Source of the DNA: Chloroflexota bacterium
GTDB lineage: Bacteria > Chloroflexota > Anaerolineae > DTLA01
NCBI GenBank assembly: GCA_014874485.1
Contig: JADBJK010000031.1
Location: forward strand, 22,532 to 86,531
Direction of reading: 5' to 3'
Length of the DNA stretch: 64,000 nt
Below are positions 26,210 to 36,353 of the stretch, piece after piece. Under the pieces are notes generated by a model that worked only from the letters and a program-made list of their open reading frames with translations, had not been told where the DNA came from and ran no database searches. The translations under genes were made by a program, and so were the position numbers. Each line of letters opens with the position of its first letter. Position 1 is the first letter of the stretch.

Positions 26210-26977
26210 ATGGCATCGCTGCTCCAAACTCACAACGTGATTCTCCTCGCGGCGCTGGCGACGTTGGGGACCGGCTTCGCCACAGGCGTCGGCGCGCTGC
26301 CCACGCTCCTGACCGTGCGCGTCAGCGACAAACTGCTGGACGGCCTGCTGGGATTCGCAGCGGGCGTCATGCTCGCGGCCACCTCGTTCAGCCTGCTCAT
26401 CCCGTCCATGGAAACGGGCGGCATCTGGGTTACCGTCGCCGGTGTCCTGGTGGGGGCTGCGTTTGTCGCCCTCATGGACCGGGTTGTCCCCCACATGCAC
26501 TTCATCTCCGGTCCGGAAGGCCCGCCCTCCGCGACCCTGAAACGCATCACGCTCCTCATCCTGGCCATCACAATCCACAACTTCCCCGAGGGGCTGGCGG
26601 TCGGCGTCGGGTTCGGAGGCGGCGATTTGACGGTGGCCGTCGCGCTGGCCATCGCCATTGGCTTGCAAAACATGCCGGAGGGGCTTGCGGTGGCCTTGCC
26701 CCTTGTCCGCGAAGGCTACTCGCGCTGGAAGGCGGTGGGATACGCCCTGCTGTCCGGCCTCGTGGAGCCGATTGGCGGGGTCCTCGGCGCGGCGCTGGTG
26801 TCCGTGGCGCGGCCCATCCTGCCCTGGGGGCTGAGTTTCGCCGCAGGCGCCATGCTCTACGTCGTGAGCGAGGAGATGATACCCGAGACGCACCGCAAGG
26901 GGTTCGCCAAGGTCGGCACGACCGGCCTGCTCATCGGCTTCGTTGTGATGATGACGCTGGACAACCTGTTCGGCTAG
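26210..26977 (+). CDS. ZIP-family metal transporter
   Basis: AITIHNFPEGLAVGVGFGGG and IGLQNMPEGLAVALPL motifs. Confidence 0.92.
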   Translation: MASLLQTHNVILLAALATLGTGFATGVGALPTLLTVRVSDKLLDGLLGFAAGVMLAATSFSLLIPSMETGGIWVTVAGVLVGAAFVALMDRVVPHMHFISGPEGPPSATLKRITLLILAITIHNFPEGLAVGVGFGGGDLTVAVALAIAIGLQNMPEGLAVALPLVREGYSRWKAVGYALLSGLVEPIGGVLGAALVSVARPILPWGLSFAAGAMLYVVSEEMIPETHRKGFAKVGTTGLLIGFVVMMTLDNLFG

Positions 26978-27019
26978 CAGATGGCATTGCGAGCGAGGGG
27001 AAGCCACCCAGGCCCCATC

Positions 27020-27343
27020 TGTCATTGCGAGCGAAGGGAAGCAATCCCGGCCCCCATCTGTCATGCTGAGCGTAGCGAAGCATCTCGGCTGACGAGATTC
27101 TTCGGCGCTCCGCGCCTCAGAATGACAGTTCGCGGGGATTGCTTCGGGCACTCCGCGCCCTCGCAATGACAAGCCCCCACCTGTCATTGCGAGCGAAGCG
27201 AAGCAATCCCGGCCCCCATCTGTCATGCTGAGCGTAGCGAAGCATCTCGGCTGACGAGATTCTTCGGCGCTCCGCGCCTCAGAATGACAGTTCGCGGGGA
27301 TTGCTTCGGGCACTCCGCGCCCTCGCAATGACAAGCCCCCACC
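27020..27343. repeat. Tandem duplication of a 162-bp unit made of palindromic dispersed repeats
   Basis: Units 27020-27181 and 27182-27343 differ at one base (gaaGGGaag vs gaaGCGaag); third partial unit starts 27344. Confidence 0.9.
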
Positions 27344-27497
27344 TGTCATTGCGAGCGAAGCGAAGCCACCCAGGCCCACGTGCGGCGCACCTCGGAGGTG
27401 CGTCGCACGTGCACGTCATTGTGAGCGAGACGTGCGTCCAGGAATCACCGCAGCGAAGCGCCAGGCCGCGCGGCAGGCCCGAAGCCACGCAGCCTGC

Positions 27498-28691
27498 CTA
27501 CTTCAGCGCGCGGGCGAAACGCGCCCCGAACTCCTCGGCAGCCTTCAGGTCTTCCGCCGTCGGCCCCCCGCGGAACTCCAGCGTCTCCACCAGATCCCAC
27601 TTGAGGGGCGTGATGAGGTCGGTCAGTTCCTTCTGCGCACCGCCGCTCCAACCGTAACTCCCAAACCATGCCGCCTTCTTGTTCATCACACGCTTGCGCG
27701 CGGCAATGTCCAGCACGTGCGCCATCGGCGGGAACAGGCCCACCTCATACGTGGGCGCGCCCATCATCACGCCGGACTTCGTCCAAAGCGAGGGCAGGAT
27801 GTAACTGAAATGCGTGCGCGCCACGTCAAAAACCTCAATGGCGATATCCTCGCGCGAAATCCCCTGCGCCACCGCGTTCATCATCTTCTCGGTGTTGCCG
27901 TACATGGAGCCATAGAGCAGGGTAACGCCGGGCTCCGCAGGCTCCGTCGCGTAGCGCGCCCACTGCGCGTACAGTTCCACGATGCGCTGCGGGTTCTTGC
28001 GCCAGATGAGACCGTGGGACGGCGCGATGATCTCAACCGGCACCGGCTGCAGTTTCTTGATTGCCCGAAGCACCGGCCCGCTGAACTTTGCGATGATGTT
28101 GACGTAGTAGCGCAGCGCCTCGCGTTCGTAGAAGCCCATGTCCACGCACTGGTCGTCAAAGATGGCGCCCCGCAGCGCCCCGTAGCCGCCAAAGGCATCG
28201 CAGGAGAACAGCACCTTCTCGCCCTGGTCGTAGGTCATCATCGTCTCCGGCCAGTGCACAAAGGGCGTGGAGAAGAACTGGAGCGTGTGGCGTCCCAGGC
28301 TCAGCGTTTCGCCATCCTGCACCACGCGCACCGACTCCGCGCCGCCGTAGAAGGCCTCCAGCAACTCCTTGGTCTTCTCCGTGCCCAGAATCGTGGCCTG
28401 GGGGGCAAGCCTGCGGAAAAGGGAGAGCAAACCGGAGTGGTCAGGCTCAATGTGGTTGATGACCACATAGTCAATCGCCCCCAAGTCGCACACCTGGGCG
28501 ATCTGTCCCAGGAATTCGTCGGCCTTGAATGCCTTGGCCAGGTCAATCAACGCAGTCTTCTCGTCTCGGACAAGATACGCATTGTAGGAGACGCCTTCCC
28601 GATCAATGGGCCAAAGACCCTCAAACAGGTCTGTCGTCCTGTCGTTGACGCCGATCCAGTAGATGTCCGGGCGCACTTGCACGACGCTCAT
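27498..28691 (-). CDS. FprA-family A-type flavoprotein (flavodiiron protein)
   Basis: VVINHIEPDHSGLL (H-x-E-x-D), FCSDAFGG, flavodoxin domain LLYGSMYGNTEKMMNAVAQG. Confidence 0.93.
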   Translation of the reverse strand: MSVVQVRPDIYWIGVNDRTTDLFEGLWPIDREGVSYNAYLVRDEKTALIDLAKAFKADEFLGQIAQVCDLGAIDYVVINHIEPDHSGLLSLFRRLAPQATILGTEKTKELLEAFYGGAESVRVVQDGETLSLGRHTLQFFSTPFVHWPETMMTYDQGEKVLFSCDAFGGYGALRGAIFDDQCVDMGFYEREALRYYVNIIAKFSGPVLRAIKKLQPVPVEIIAPSHGLIWRKNPQRIVELYAQWARYATEPAEPGVTLLYGSMYGNTEKMMNAVAQGISREDIAIEVFDVARTHFSYILPSLWTKSGVMMGAPTYEVGLFPPMAHVLDIAARKRVMNKKAAWFGSYGWSGGAQKELTDLITPLKWDLVETLEFRGGPTAEDLKAAEEFGARFARALK

Positions 28692-28711
28692 GGGGCCACC
28701 TCCTCCCTGAG

Positions 28712-29917
28712 ATGCACAATGTTTGCGAAGAATATCTTACCCCATTGTTGCAGAATGCGCAAAGTCTCTCTCGTTCTGCGGCCTCGTTCTGCGGCGAAAG
28801 GGAAGCCGCCCGCATATCTTTGACAAAGGGCAACGCGGATAGTAGAATGCGGCCAGACAGGGGCTGCGCCCACCGGCAGCGGCCAGCCCTGCCATTCCCA
28901 GAACTCCGGAGTTCTTCCGTGATCGGCAGCGACGCAGAGAACGCCTTGCATGTGTTCCTAGAGGTTCGGCCAGCGCGCGGCGACGGCCACAGGATACCGC
29001 TACCCCTCGCAGAAGCCCGTATGCGCACGGCGCGGCACCTAGCCCAAGCCGCGCAGGAATGCGGGGCCCGCGCCGAACTGTTGGATGGCAACCACCGCGA
29101 GCCGCACAGTCCGCCCGCCGGCCATGCCCTCTGGGTGCGCTGGGGCGCGGGCGCGCTGCTGGACGGCGAATCCATCTGCCGTCTTGGACTCGCCGCGCGG
29201 GATGGCTCGGTCTGGGGCAACCGCCGCGAGTACCCAGACCTATGGGCCTTCCCCGCGGGACTGTGGCCCAAGCCGGGAAGCAAGCCGCAGAAGGTATTCC
29301 CGCCCAGCGCCGCGACCCTGTTCCGCCTGGCCACGGGTGGCGACCTGTGCCTGCTTGCCGCGCTCGGCCCGCAGGGTCTCGCACGCGCCGACGACCTCGG
29401 CGCAAGCCCCGCCGTCCTGGACCGCATCCACGCCGTTACGCGCCTGCTGACAAAGCGAACGGCCGAACTGCTCGTCGTGGGCGATCCGGGCACGGAGGGC
29501 TGGCGACACCTGGAGCAGGAAACGGCCTGCCGCGTGCGCCTGCTGGCCGACGCCGCGGGGGGAGTGCTGGCATCGCTGCTGGCGTCCGCGGGGCCTGCGC
29601 AGTTCGTGCGGTATCTGTACGAACTCGGCGACGCGTTCCTGGTGAACACGCGCATCCTGTTCGCGGATGCAGACCGTCCCGCCCCACAGGACTTCTTCCA
29701 GTCCGACCTGGGACTGGTGGACCGCATCGCCCATCGGGGGCTACGCCTGCTCACGGAGGCGCTCCTGAGCGGCAGCCGCCCCGTCATCCTCGGGGGCAGC
29801 AGCCTGCTGACGGGCGGCATCTACCTGCTGATAGAACGCGCCTGGGAAGGCAAGGATTTGCCACGGCAATACGAGACAGTCCCAGCGCCCAGCGCCAAGC
29901 AAATCACAAAGGAGTGA
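28712..29917 (+). CDS. Hypothetical protein upstream of glyA-gcvT fusion (start uncertain)
   Basis: Long ORF coherent in C-terminal 250 aa; ends 5 bp before next ATG; no family recognised. Confidence 0.5.
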   Translation: MHNVCEEYLTPLLQNAQSLSRSAASFCGEREAARISLTKGNADSRMRPDRGCAHRQRPALPFPELRSSSVIGSDAENALHVFLEVRPARGDGHRIPLPLAEARMRTARHLAQAAQECGARAELLDGNHREPHSPPAGHALWVRWGAGALLDGESICRLGLAARDGSVWGNRREYPDLWAFPAGLWPKPGSKPQKVFPPSAATLFRLATGGDLCLLAALGPQGLARADDLGASPAVLDRIHAVTRLLTKRTAELLVVGDPGTEGWRHLEQETACRVRLLADAAGGVLASLLASAGPAQFVRYLYELGDAFLVNTRILFADADRPAPQDFFQSDLGLVDRIAHRGLRLLTEALLSGSRPVILGGSSLLTGGIYLLIERAWEGKDLPRQYETVPAPSAKQITKE

Positions 29918-29921
29918 GAGC

Positions 29922-32900
29922 ATGGGTGAGAATCGCGATTTTCTGTTCAGGGGGCCCCTCGCCTCGCTGGACCCCGACGTGCAGGCCCTTATTGACCTGG
30001 AGCAAGAGCGCCAGTCCCGCCGCATCATCCTGATCCCCTCGGAGAGCATGGCCCCGGCGGCTGTGCGCGAGGCCCTATCTTCCGAGTTCTCCCACATCTA
30101 CGCGGAGGGCTATCCCCCGACCCGCATGACGCGGGAGCCCGAAGACCTCGTGCTGGACTACGAGCACCAACTGGCTTACTACCGACGATATGCCGACCGT
30201 CGGTTCTACAAGGGCGCGGATTATGTAAACTTTGTGGAAACCCTGGCCCAGCGACGGGCCGCCGCCTGCTTCGCCAACGACCGCGTGCGCGCCGACCAAA
30301 TCTACGCGAACGTGCAGCCCCTGTCGGGAGCCGCCGCCAACAACGCCATCTACGAGGCGTTCGTGCGGCCCGGCGAAACCGTCATGGGCATGAACCTGAT
30401 GCACGGCGGCCACCTCACCCACGGCAGCCAGTTCAACCGCTCGGGCAAGCAGTACCGCATCGTCTCCTACACCGTGGACCCCAAAACCGAACGCCTGGAC
30501 TACGACGCCATCCGCGAGTTGGCGCTCCAGCACCGCCCGAAGATGATCATCGCGGGCTACACGTCCTACCCCTGGGCGCCGGACTGGCAAAAGTTCCGCG
30601 AGATCGCCGACGCCGTGGGCGCGATCCTCATGGCCGACATCGCCCACACGGCAGGCATGGCCATCGCCGGGGTCTATCCCAGCCCGGTGGGCATCGCCGA
30701 CGTTACCGTATTCACCACGCACAAGACCATCTGCGGGCCGCGCGCCGCCGTCATCCTCACCACCTCGGAGGAGCACGCCACCAAGATTGACAGCGCCGTG
30801 TTCCCAGGCGAACAGGGCGGGCCTCACGTCAACACGTTCGCGGCGCTGGCCGTGGCGTTCAAACTGGCCCAGACGCCCCAGTTCCACGCCCTGCAGAAGC
30901 AGATTGTCGTCAATGCGCGGGCGCTGGCCCAGAGTTTGCAGGATCGCGGCCTGCGCCTGGCCTACGGCGGCACCGACACCCACCTGCTGCTCGTGGACCT
31001 CAAATCCGTGAAGTCGGCCAACGGCGAGTTCCCACGAGGCGAGGTGGCCGCGCGCCTGCTGGAAATCTGCGGCATCATCGTCAACAAGAACACCATCCCC
31101 GGCGACGACATCACCGCCCTCGCCAGCGGGATTCGGCTCGGCACGCCCTGGGTTACCCAGCGGGGCATGCGCGAGCAGGACATGGACCAGATTGCCGACT
31201 TCATCTTCCGCGTCGTGCGGGAGATTCGCCCGTTCCAGTACCTGGGACTGAGCGGCGTGCTGCCGCGCGGGAAGGCACCGTTCGCGCTCCTGCGCCAGGT
31301 GCGGCGCGAGGTGGACGAGTTTGCGGCGCGGTTTGAACCGAAGACCGAGCAGCGCTCCGCCTACCCCCACTATCACCTGCCCGCGGCGCAGAATGCCCCC
31401 GCCTGGCCGACGCAGGGCCGCCAGGCCGACGCCGCAACCGCCGCGCGCGCCCTGGCCGAAGGCGCAGTCATCGTTGACCCATCGCAGTTCAGCGTCCTCA
31501 TGGTGCGCGGCACCCGAGCCCATGCTTTCCTCCAAGAGGCCACCACCGCCAACCTGGCCGCGCTGGGGCCCGGCCAGATGGCGCACACCGCGCTGCTGGA
31601 CGGCGACGGGCAAGTGCTGGATGATGTGGTCGTCGTGCGCCTTGCCCCCACCCCGCGCGGCGAGGACAGGTACTACGTGCTCGCCAACGCCACAAACGCC
31701 GACACGGTCAAGGACTGGCTCCGCGCGCTGAGCGATGGGTACGTGCTTTTTGACAAGCGCGACGTGCTCCGCAAGGTGCAGGGCCCCGCCATCGTGGCCG
31801 ATGCCACCAATGAGGTAGCCGATGAGGAAGCGCGGCTGCTGGCGATTGCAGTGGTCGGGCCGGCGGCGTCGGCGCTCCTGAAAAAGACGCTGGCCCTGGC
31901 CGACGTGGGCGGCAACGGCGTCGTGGAAACGCAGGTCGCGGGCAAGTCGCTGCTGGTCGCTCGGATGCCCTCGTTGCGCGATGGCTTCCTCTGCATCGGC
32001 AGCCCCGACGCCCTGCTGGCCCTGGAGACCGGCCTCACGGGCGCGGGCGCCGTCGCGGGCGGCAGCGACGCATGGGCAGCGGTGCGGCGTTCGGCGGGGC
32101 TTCCCGTGTACGACCAGGCGTCGCCCCGTCCCAGCGGCCTGGCCCTGCTCCACGGCGGCCACGAGCGCCTGTTTGACCTGCGCAAGCCCTACTTCGTGGG
32201 ACAGGATTCCCTCGCCGCCTCGGCCCCTGTGGAGAGCCTGCCCGAATTCGTGTGGGAATGGCGGGAGGAAGAGACCCTGAAGCGCACGCCGCTCTACGAG
32301 GAGCACAAGAAGCGCACGCGCAAGTTGATCCCCTTCGCCGGATGGGAGATGCCCGTCTGGTACACCAGCGTGGGCGAGGAGCACGCCGCCGTTCGCAAGG
32401 CCGCGGGCCTGTTTGACGTGGCCCACATGGGCGTGCTAGAGGTCTCCGGGCCGCACGCCGCCGCGTTCCTGGATGCCGTGGCGTCCAACTACGTGCGCTG
32501 GCTAGAGCCGGGCCAGTCGCAGTACGCCTACCTGCTGGACACTGACGGCAACGTGCTGGACGACATCATCATCTATTGCCTGGGCCGCGAGCGGTACATG
32601 GTCGTGGTGAACGCCGCCAACGCGGAGAAAGATTGGGCGTGGCTGAACGCCGTGAATGAGGGGCGCGTGCTCATTGACCGCAACCGACCCTACGTGCGGG
32701 TTGAGGCCCCCGCCATCCTGCGCGACCTCAAAGACCCGCGCTGGGGCAAGGATTGCAGAGTGGACCTGGCGCTGCAAGGCCCGGCGTCCCTCGCCATCCT
32801 GCAGACGCTGGCCCGCGACGCCCGACAAGCCACGGAGTTGGCCCATATCCGCCGCACGGAGTTGATAGAGACGACCCTGGCGGGCATTCCGCTGGTCGTG

Positions 32901-33530
32901 TCGCGGACGGGCTACACGGGCGAGCCGGTGGGGTTTGAACTGTTCGTCCACCCCGATGAGGCCGTGCGCCTGTGGAACCTGCTGCTGGAGAAGGGCGAGC
33001 CGTTCGGGCTGAAGCCTGCCGGCCTAGCGGCGCGCGACTCCACCCGCATTGAGGCGGGCTTGCCCCTGTACGGGCACGAGTTGGCCGGCCCCTACAACAT
33101 CACGCCGATTGAGGCCGGCTTTGAGCCTTATGTCAAGTATCACAAGCCGTTCTTCGTGGGGCGTGAGGCCATCCTGCGCCACTCGGCGGAAGCCGCCAAC
33201 ACCATCGTCCGGTTCCGCGTCAACTCGCCCAACGCCCGCGCTTTCCGGGGCCACGAACCGGTCGTGAACAAGCGCGGCCAGTACATCGGGCGCGTTACCA
33301 GTTGCACCCTGGTGGGCGAGACCCAAATCGGCATGGCGCTGGTGGACAAACGCTACGCCCAGGAGGGCACAGAGATCGCCATCTTCCCGACGGCCGCCGC
33401 GAAGAGCGACAAGCCGCTGTCTCTCGCCGAACTGGAGCGCGGGGACCAGGTCCTGCTGCCCGAATGGTGCACCGTCTTGGCTCGGTTCCCCAGGCTGGGC
33501 ATGCCCGTGGCCCCTGACGCCAACGAGTAG
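29922..33530 (+). CDS. Serine hydroxymethyltransferase fused to a GcvT-like domain and a GcvT (aminomethyltransferase) domain
   Basis: SHMT: PSESMAPAAVREALSSEFSHIYAEGYP, ADIAHTAGMAIAG, FTTHKTICGPRAA; GcvT: LIPFAGWEMPVWYTSVGEEHAAVRKAAGLFDVAHMGVLEVSG, ARDSTRIEAGLPLYGHEL. Confidence 0.9.
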   Translation: MGENRDFLFRGPLASLDPDVQALIDLEQERQSRRIILIPSESMAPAAVREALSSEFSHIYAEGYPPTRMTREPEDLVLDYEHQLAYYRRYADRRFYKGADYVNFVETLAQRRAAACFANDRVRADQIYANVQPLSGAAANNAIYEAFVRPGETVMGMNLMHGGHLTHGSQFNRSGKQYRIVSYTVDPKTERLDYDAIRELALQHRPKMIIAGYTSYPWAPDWQKFREIADAVGAILMADIAHTAGMAIAGVYPSPVGIADVTVFTTHKTICGPRAAVILTTSEEHATKIDSAVFPGEQGGPHVNTFAALAVAFKLAQTPQFHALQKQIVVNARALAQSLQDRGLRLAYGGTDTHLLLVDLKSVKSANGEFPRGEVAARLLEICGIIVNKNTIPGDDITALASGIRLGTPWVTQRGMREQDMDQIADFIFRVVREIRPFQYLGLSGVLPRGKAPFALLRQVRREVDEFAARFEPKTEQRSAYPHYHLPAAQNAPAWPTQGRQADAATAARALAEGAVIVDPSQFSVLMVRGTRAHAFLQEATTANLAALGPGQMAHTALLDGDGQVLDDVVVVRLAPTPRGEDRYYVLANATNADTVKDWLRALSDGYVLFDKRDVLRKVQGPAIVADATNEVADEEARLLAIAVVGPAASALLKKTLALADVGGNGVVETQVAGKSLLVARMPSLRDGFLCIGSPDALLALETGLTGAGAVAGGSDAWAAVRRSAGLPVYDQASPRPSGLALLHGGHERLFDLRKPYFVGQDSLAASAPVESLPEFVWEWREEETLKRTPLYEEHKKRTRKLIPFAGWEMPVWYTSVGEEHAAVRKAAGLFDVAHMGVLEVSGPHAAAFLDAVASNYVRWLEPGQSQYAYLLDTDGNVLDDIIIYCLGRERYMVVVNAANAEKDWAWLNAVNEGRVLIDRNRPYVRVEAPAILRDLKDPRWGKDCRVDLALQGPASLAILQTLARDARQATELAHIRRTELIETTLAGIPLVVSRTGYTGEPVGFELFVHPDEAVRLWNLLLEKGEPFGLKPAGLAARDSTRIEAGLPLYGHELAGPYNITPIEAGFEPYVKYHKPFFVGREAILRHSAEAANTIVRFRVNSPNARAFRGHEPVVNKRGQYIGRVTSCTLVGETQIGMALVDKRYAQEGTEIAIFPTAAAKSDKPLSLAELERGDQVLLPEWCTVLARFPRLGMPVAPDANE

Positions 33531-33614
33531 CGCACAATTCGCACCGCCGAAATCGTGGAGACCGCAGAGGTCTGTCAGCAACGCTCTCTGTGGTCTCCGC
33601 GTCTGCTGCGGCGG

Positions 33615-34754
33615 TCAGCGTTCCGCCACAATCCGCTCGGCCAGTTGACGTATCCCGCGCGCCGCCTTGTTGCGTGGGTTCGTCAGCATGATGGGGCTGC
33701 CCTGATTGGCGGCCAGGGCCACCTCCACGCCGCCCGATTCCAGCGGGAAAGGCTCCCTCCCGCCAAGCACGCGCTTCACATCCTGCTCGCGAATGCCGGT
33801 ATCCACGCCCGTGCCGTTGAGGACGGGCATCACCTTGTCCGCAGGGTAGCCCAGCGTGCGCGCCAGCGTGAGGAACAGACTGGCGTTGCGCAACGCGCCG
33901 ATGTCTGCGGTCAGGACCAGCAGCACGAGTTCGGCCTTGTCCAGAACCATCAGCGTGCGGTCGTCGTACACCCGCTGGGTATCCACCACGATGTAGTCAA
34001 AACTGTGCGAGGCCAGGTCCAGGACCCGCCCAATCAGCCGCGCCGAGACTTCTTCCGCGCGCTCGGGGCGCGGCGGCGACAGCAGAACGCGGATGCCCGA
34101 TGGGTGCTCCACCATCGCCTGGGCGAGCATCGCCGTGTCCAGTTCCTCCACATATTGCACGAGGTCGTTGATGGTGTGAACCGGCGGCACGTTCAGGTGC
34201 AAGCCCACATCGCCGAAGGACAGGTCGGCGTCAATCAGGGCAACGGCCTCGCCCGTGATCTGCCGCAGCGCCAGGGCCAGATTCACGGCCAGCGTGGTGG
34301 TCCCCACCCCGCCTTTGCAGCCGAACACCGCTACGATGGTCGCCAGCTTCTCCTGAGCGGCAGCGGGTGCCGGGGCAGCGCCGCGCCGCGCCAACAGGGA
34401 CTTGATCCGCACCTCCAACTCCACCGGCTCAAAAGGCTTCACCATGTAGTCGTCGGCGCCTGCCTCAAAGCCGGCGACCTTGTCCGCCACGTCTCCACGC
34501 GACGTGAGCACCAGCACGGGGATCGCGCTCGTGCGAGGGTCCTTGCGAATCCTGCGCACGAGTTCGTATCCGTCCATGTCGGGCATGACCACGTCGGTGA
34601 TGACCAGGTCCACGGGCTGCGCCCCCAGGATGGCCAGCGCCTCAGGCCCGCTGCTGGCTTCCACCACTTGCAGCCCGAACCGCACGAGCGCCGCTCTCAC
34701 GAACGCTCGCGCTGCGGCACTGTCGTCCACCACCAGGATTTTGGGCGCACTCAT
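33615..34754 (-). CDS. REC receiver domain fused to CpaE/MinD-like P-loop ATPase
   Basis: ILVVDDSAAARAFVRAAL...VITDVVMPDMDGYELVRRI; VFGCKGGVGTTTLAVNLAL. Confidence 0.9.
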   Translation of the reverse strand: MSAPKILVVDDSAAARAFVRAALVRFGLQVVEASSGPEALAILGAQPVDLVITDVVMPDMDGYELVRRIRKDPRTSAIPVLVLTSRGDVADKVAGFEAGADDYMVKPFEPVELEVRIKSLLARRGAAPAPAAAQEKLATIVAVFGCKGGVGTTTLAVNLALALRQITGEAVALIDADLSFGDVGLHLNVPPVHTINDLVQYVEELDTAMLAQAMVEHPSGIRVLLSPPRPERAEEVSARLIGRVLDLASHSFDYIVVDTQRVYDDRTLMVLDKAELVLLVLTADIGALRNASLFLTLARTLGYPADKVMPVLNGTGVDTGIREQDVKRVLGGREPFPLESGGVEVALAANQGSPIMLTNPRNKAARGIRQLAERIVAER

Positions 34755-34815
34755 CGGTCTTGCGCTCTGCCTCCGCAGTCAGACTGGTACTCTATAAAAG
34801 TGATTCTAGATGGTG

Positions 34816-34888
34816 TGTCATTGCGAGGGCGCGCAGCGCCCGAGGCAATCCCCGCGAGCCGAGATTGCTTCGCTCGCTCGCAATGACA
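34816..34888. repeat. Dispersed palindromic repeat (TGTCATTGCGAGGG...CGCTCGCAATGACA)
   Basis: Same terminal sequences as copies near 2818, 27020, 39282, 63264. Confidence 0.8.
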
Positions 34889-34895
34889 ACCGACA

Positions 34896-36353
34896 CTAGG
34901 GCTGCCAGCGCAGTTTGGGTTCCCGCGCCGCCCGCACGTCGTCCAGCCGACGCAGCGGCGCGGTGAACGGCGCGTTGTGCAGCGTATCCGGCTCAGTGCG
35001 CGCCTCCTCCGCAATCCGTAGCATCGCATCGGCGAAGGCGTCCAGCGTCTCCAGCGACTCCGTCTCCGTCGGCTCAATCATCAGGGCTTCGGGCACGATC
35101 AACGGGAAGTAGATGGTAGGCGGATGGAAGCCGAAATCCATCAGCCGCTTGGCGATGTCAATGGTGCGCACGCCCTCCGCGCCGGGGAGTCTGCCCGACA
35201 GGACGAACTCGTGCATGCACACGCGCCTGTACGGCAGCGGATACGTATCCTGGAGCCGCACGCGCAGGTAGTTGGCGTTCAGCACCGCATGCTCGGCCAC
35301 GCGGCGCAGCCCCTCCGCGCCGAGATGGCGGATGTAGGCATAGGCACGCACCAGCACCCCGAAATTGCCGTAGAAAGACTTCAACCGTCCGATACTCTTG
35401 GGCGGCATGTACAGGCCGTATTCGGGCTCGTCATCGGGCGAATCGCTGGACGCAGGCCACATGCCCGCGATGGGGCCGGGAAGGAAGTCGGCCAGGGCAT
35501 CCGTTACCCCGACCGGTCCTGCGCCCGGGCCGCCTCCGCCGTGTGGCGTAGAGAACGTCTTGTGCAGGTTGAAATGCATCACGTCAAAGCCGAGTTCCGC
35601 AGGCTTGGCCACGCCCACGATGGCGTTGAGGTTCGCGCCGTCGCCGTACAGAAGCCCGCCGCACGAGTGCACGATGTCGGCAATCTCCAGGATGTGCTCG
35701 TCAAACAGGCCCAGCGTGTTGGGATTGGTGAGCATCATCCCCGCCACGTGCTCGTCGCAGTGAGCCCTGAGGTCGTCCAGGTCCACGTTGCCGCGCGCGT
35801 CCGAGCGAATCTCCACCACCTCGTAGCCGCACATGGCCGTGGATGCGGGGTTGGTGCCGTGCGCCGAATCGGGCACCAGCACCTTCGTGCGGCCGGTATC
35901 GCCTCGGTCCAGATGATAGGCGCGGATCATCAGCATTCCGGCGAATTCGCCGTGCGCTCCTGCCGCGGGCTGCAACGACACCGCCGCAAACCCGCTGATC
36001 GCCTTCAGGCACTCCTGGAGTTCAAACATGAGTTGCAGGCAGCCCTGAACCGTGAACTGGGACTGATAGGGATGGACTGCCGTGAAGCCCGGCAGGCGAG
36101 CCGCCACTTCGTTCATCTTGGGGTTGTACTTCATCGTGCACGAACCCAGCGGGTAGAACCCCGTGTCCACCGCGTGATTCATGTGCGACAGGCGCACGTA
36201 GTGGCGCACCAGGTCCAACTCGCTCACCTCGGGCAATGGCAACTCGTCGCGCACGAGATTCTTCGGCAATGCCGCCTGCGGGACGTCGCACTCCGGCAAG
36301 GATGCGGCACAGCGGCCCGGTCTGCTGATTTCAAAGATAAGCGGCTCGGTCAT
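34896..36353 (-). CDS. gcvPB: Glycine dehydrogenase (decarboxylating) subunit 2
   Basis: [43 protein letters not shown]-lysine region. Confidence 0.95.
   Translation of the reverse strand: MTEPLIFEISRPGRCAASLPECDVPQAALPKNLVRDELPLPEVSELDLVRHYVRLSHMNHAVDTGFYPLGSCTMKYNPKMNEVAARLPGFTAVHPYQSQFTVQGCLQLMFELQECLKAISGFAAVSLQPAAGAHGEFAGMLMIRAYHLDRGDTGRTKVLVPDSAHGTNPASTAMCGYEVVEIRSDARGNVDLDDLRAHCDEHVAGMMLTNPNTLGLFDEHILEIADIVHSCGGLLYGDGANLNAIVGVAKPAELGFDVMHFNLHKTFSTPHGGGGPGAGPVGVTDALADFLPGPIAGMWPASSDSPDDEPEYGLYMPPKSIGRLKSFYGNFGVLVRAYAYIRHLGAEGLRRVAEHAVLNANYLRVRLQDTYPLPYRRVCMHEFVLSGRLPGAEGVRTIDIAKRLMDFGFHPPTIYFPLIVPEALMIEPTETESLETLDAFADAMLRIAEEARTEPDTLHNAPFTAPLRRLDDVRAAREPKLRWQP

Noticed and set aside
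26135-27379. N-terminal half of the 647-aa minus ORF (25436..27379)
   Set aside because: Translation of the tandem repeats plus antisense of the ZIP gene; true AzlC start is at 26134.
26990-27384. Possible CRISPR array
   Set aside because: Repeats are long nested palindromes in 162-bp tandem units, not 24-40 bp repeats with unique spacers; no cas genes. Same for 39282-39702.
30075-32426. 783-aa antisense ORF (and others such as 55394..58417 1007 aa, 61427..63058, 13252..15045, 47983..49836 on the minus strand)
   Set aside because: High-GC mirror ORFs opposite confidently identified genes; low-complexity His/Arg/Gly-rich translations with no recognisable domains.
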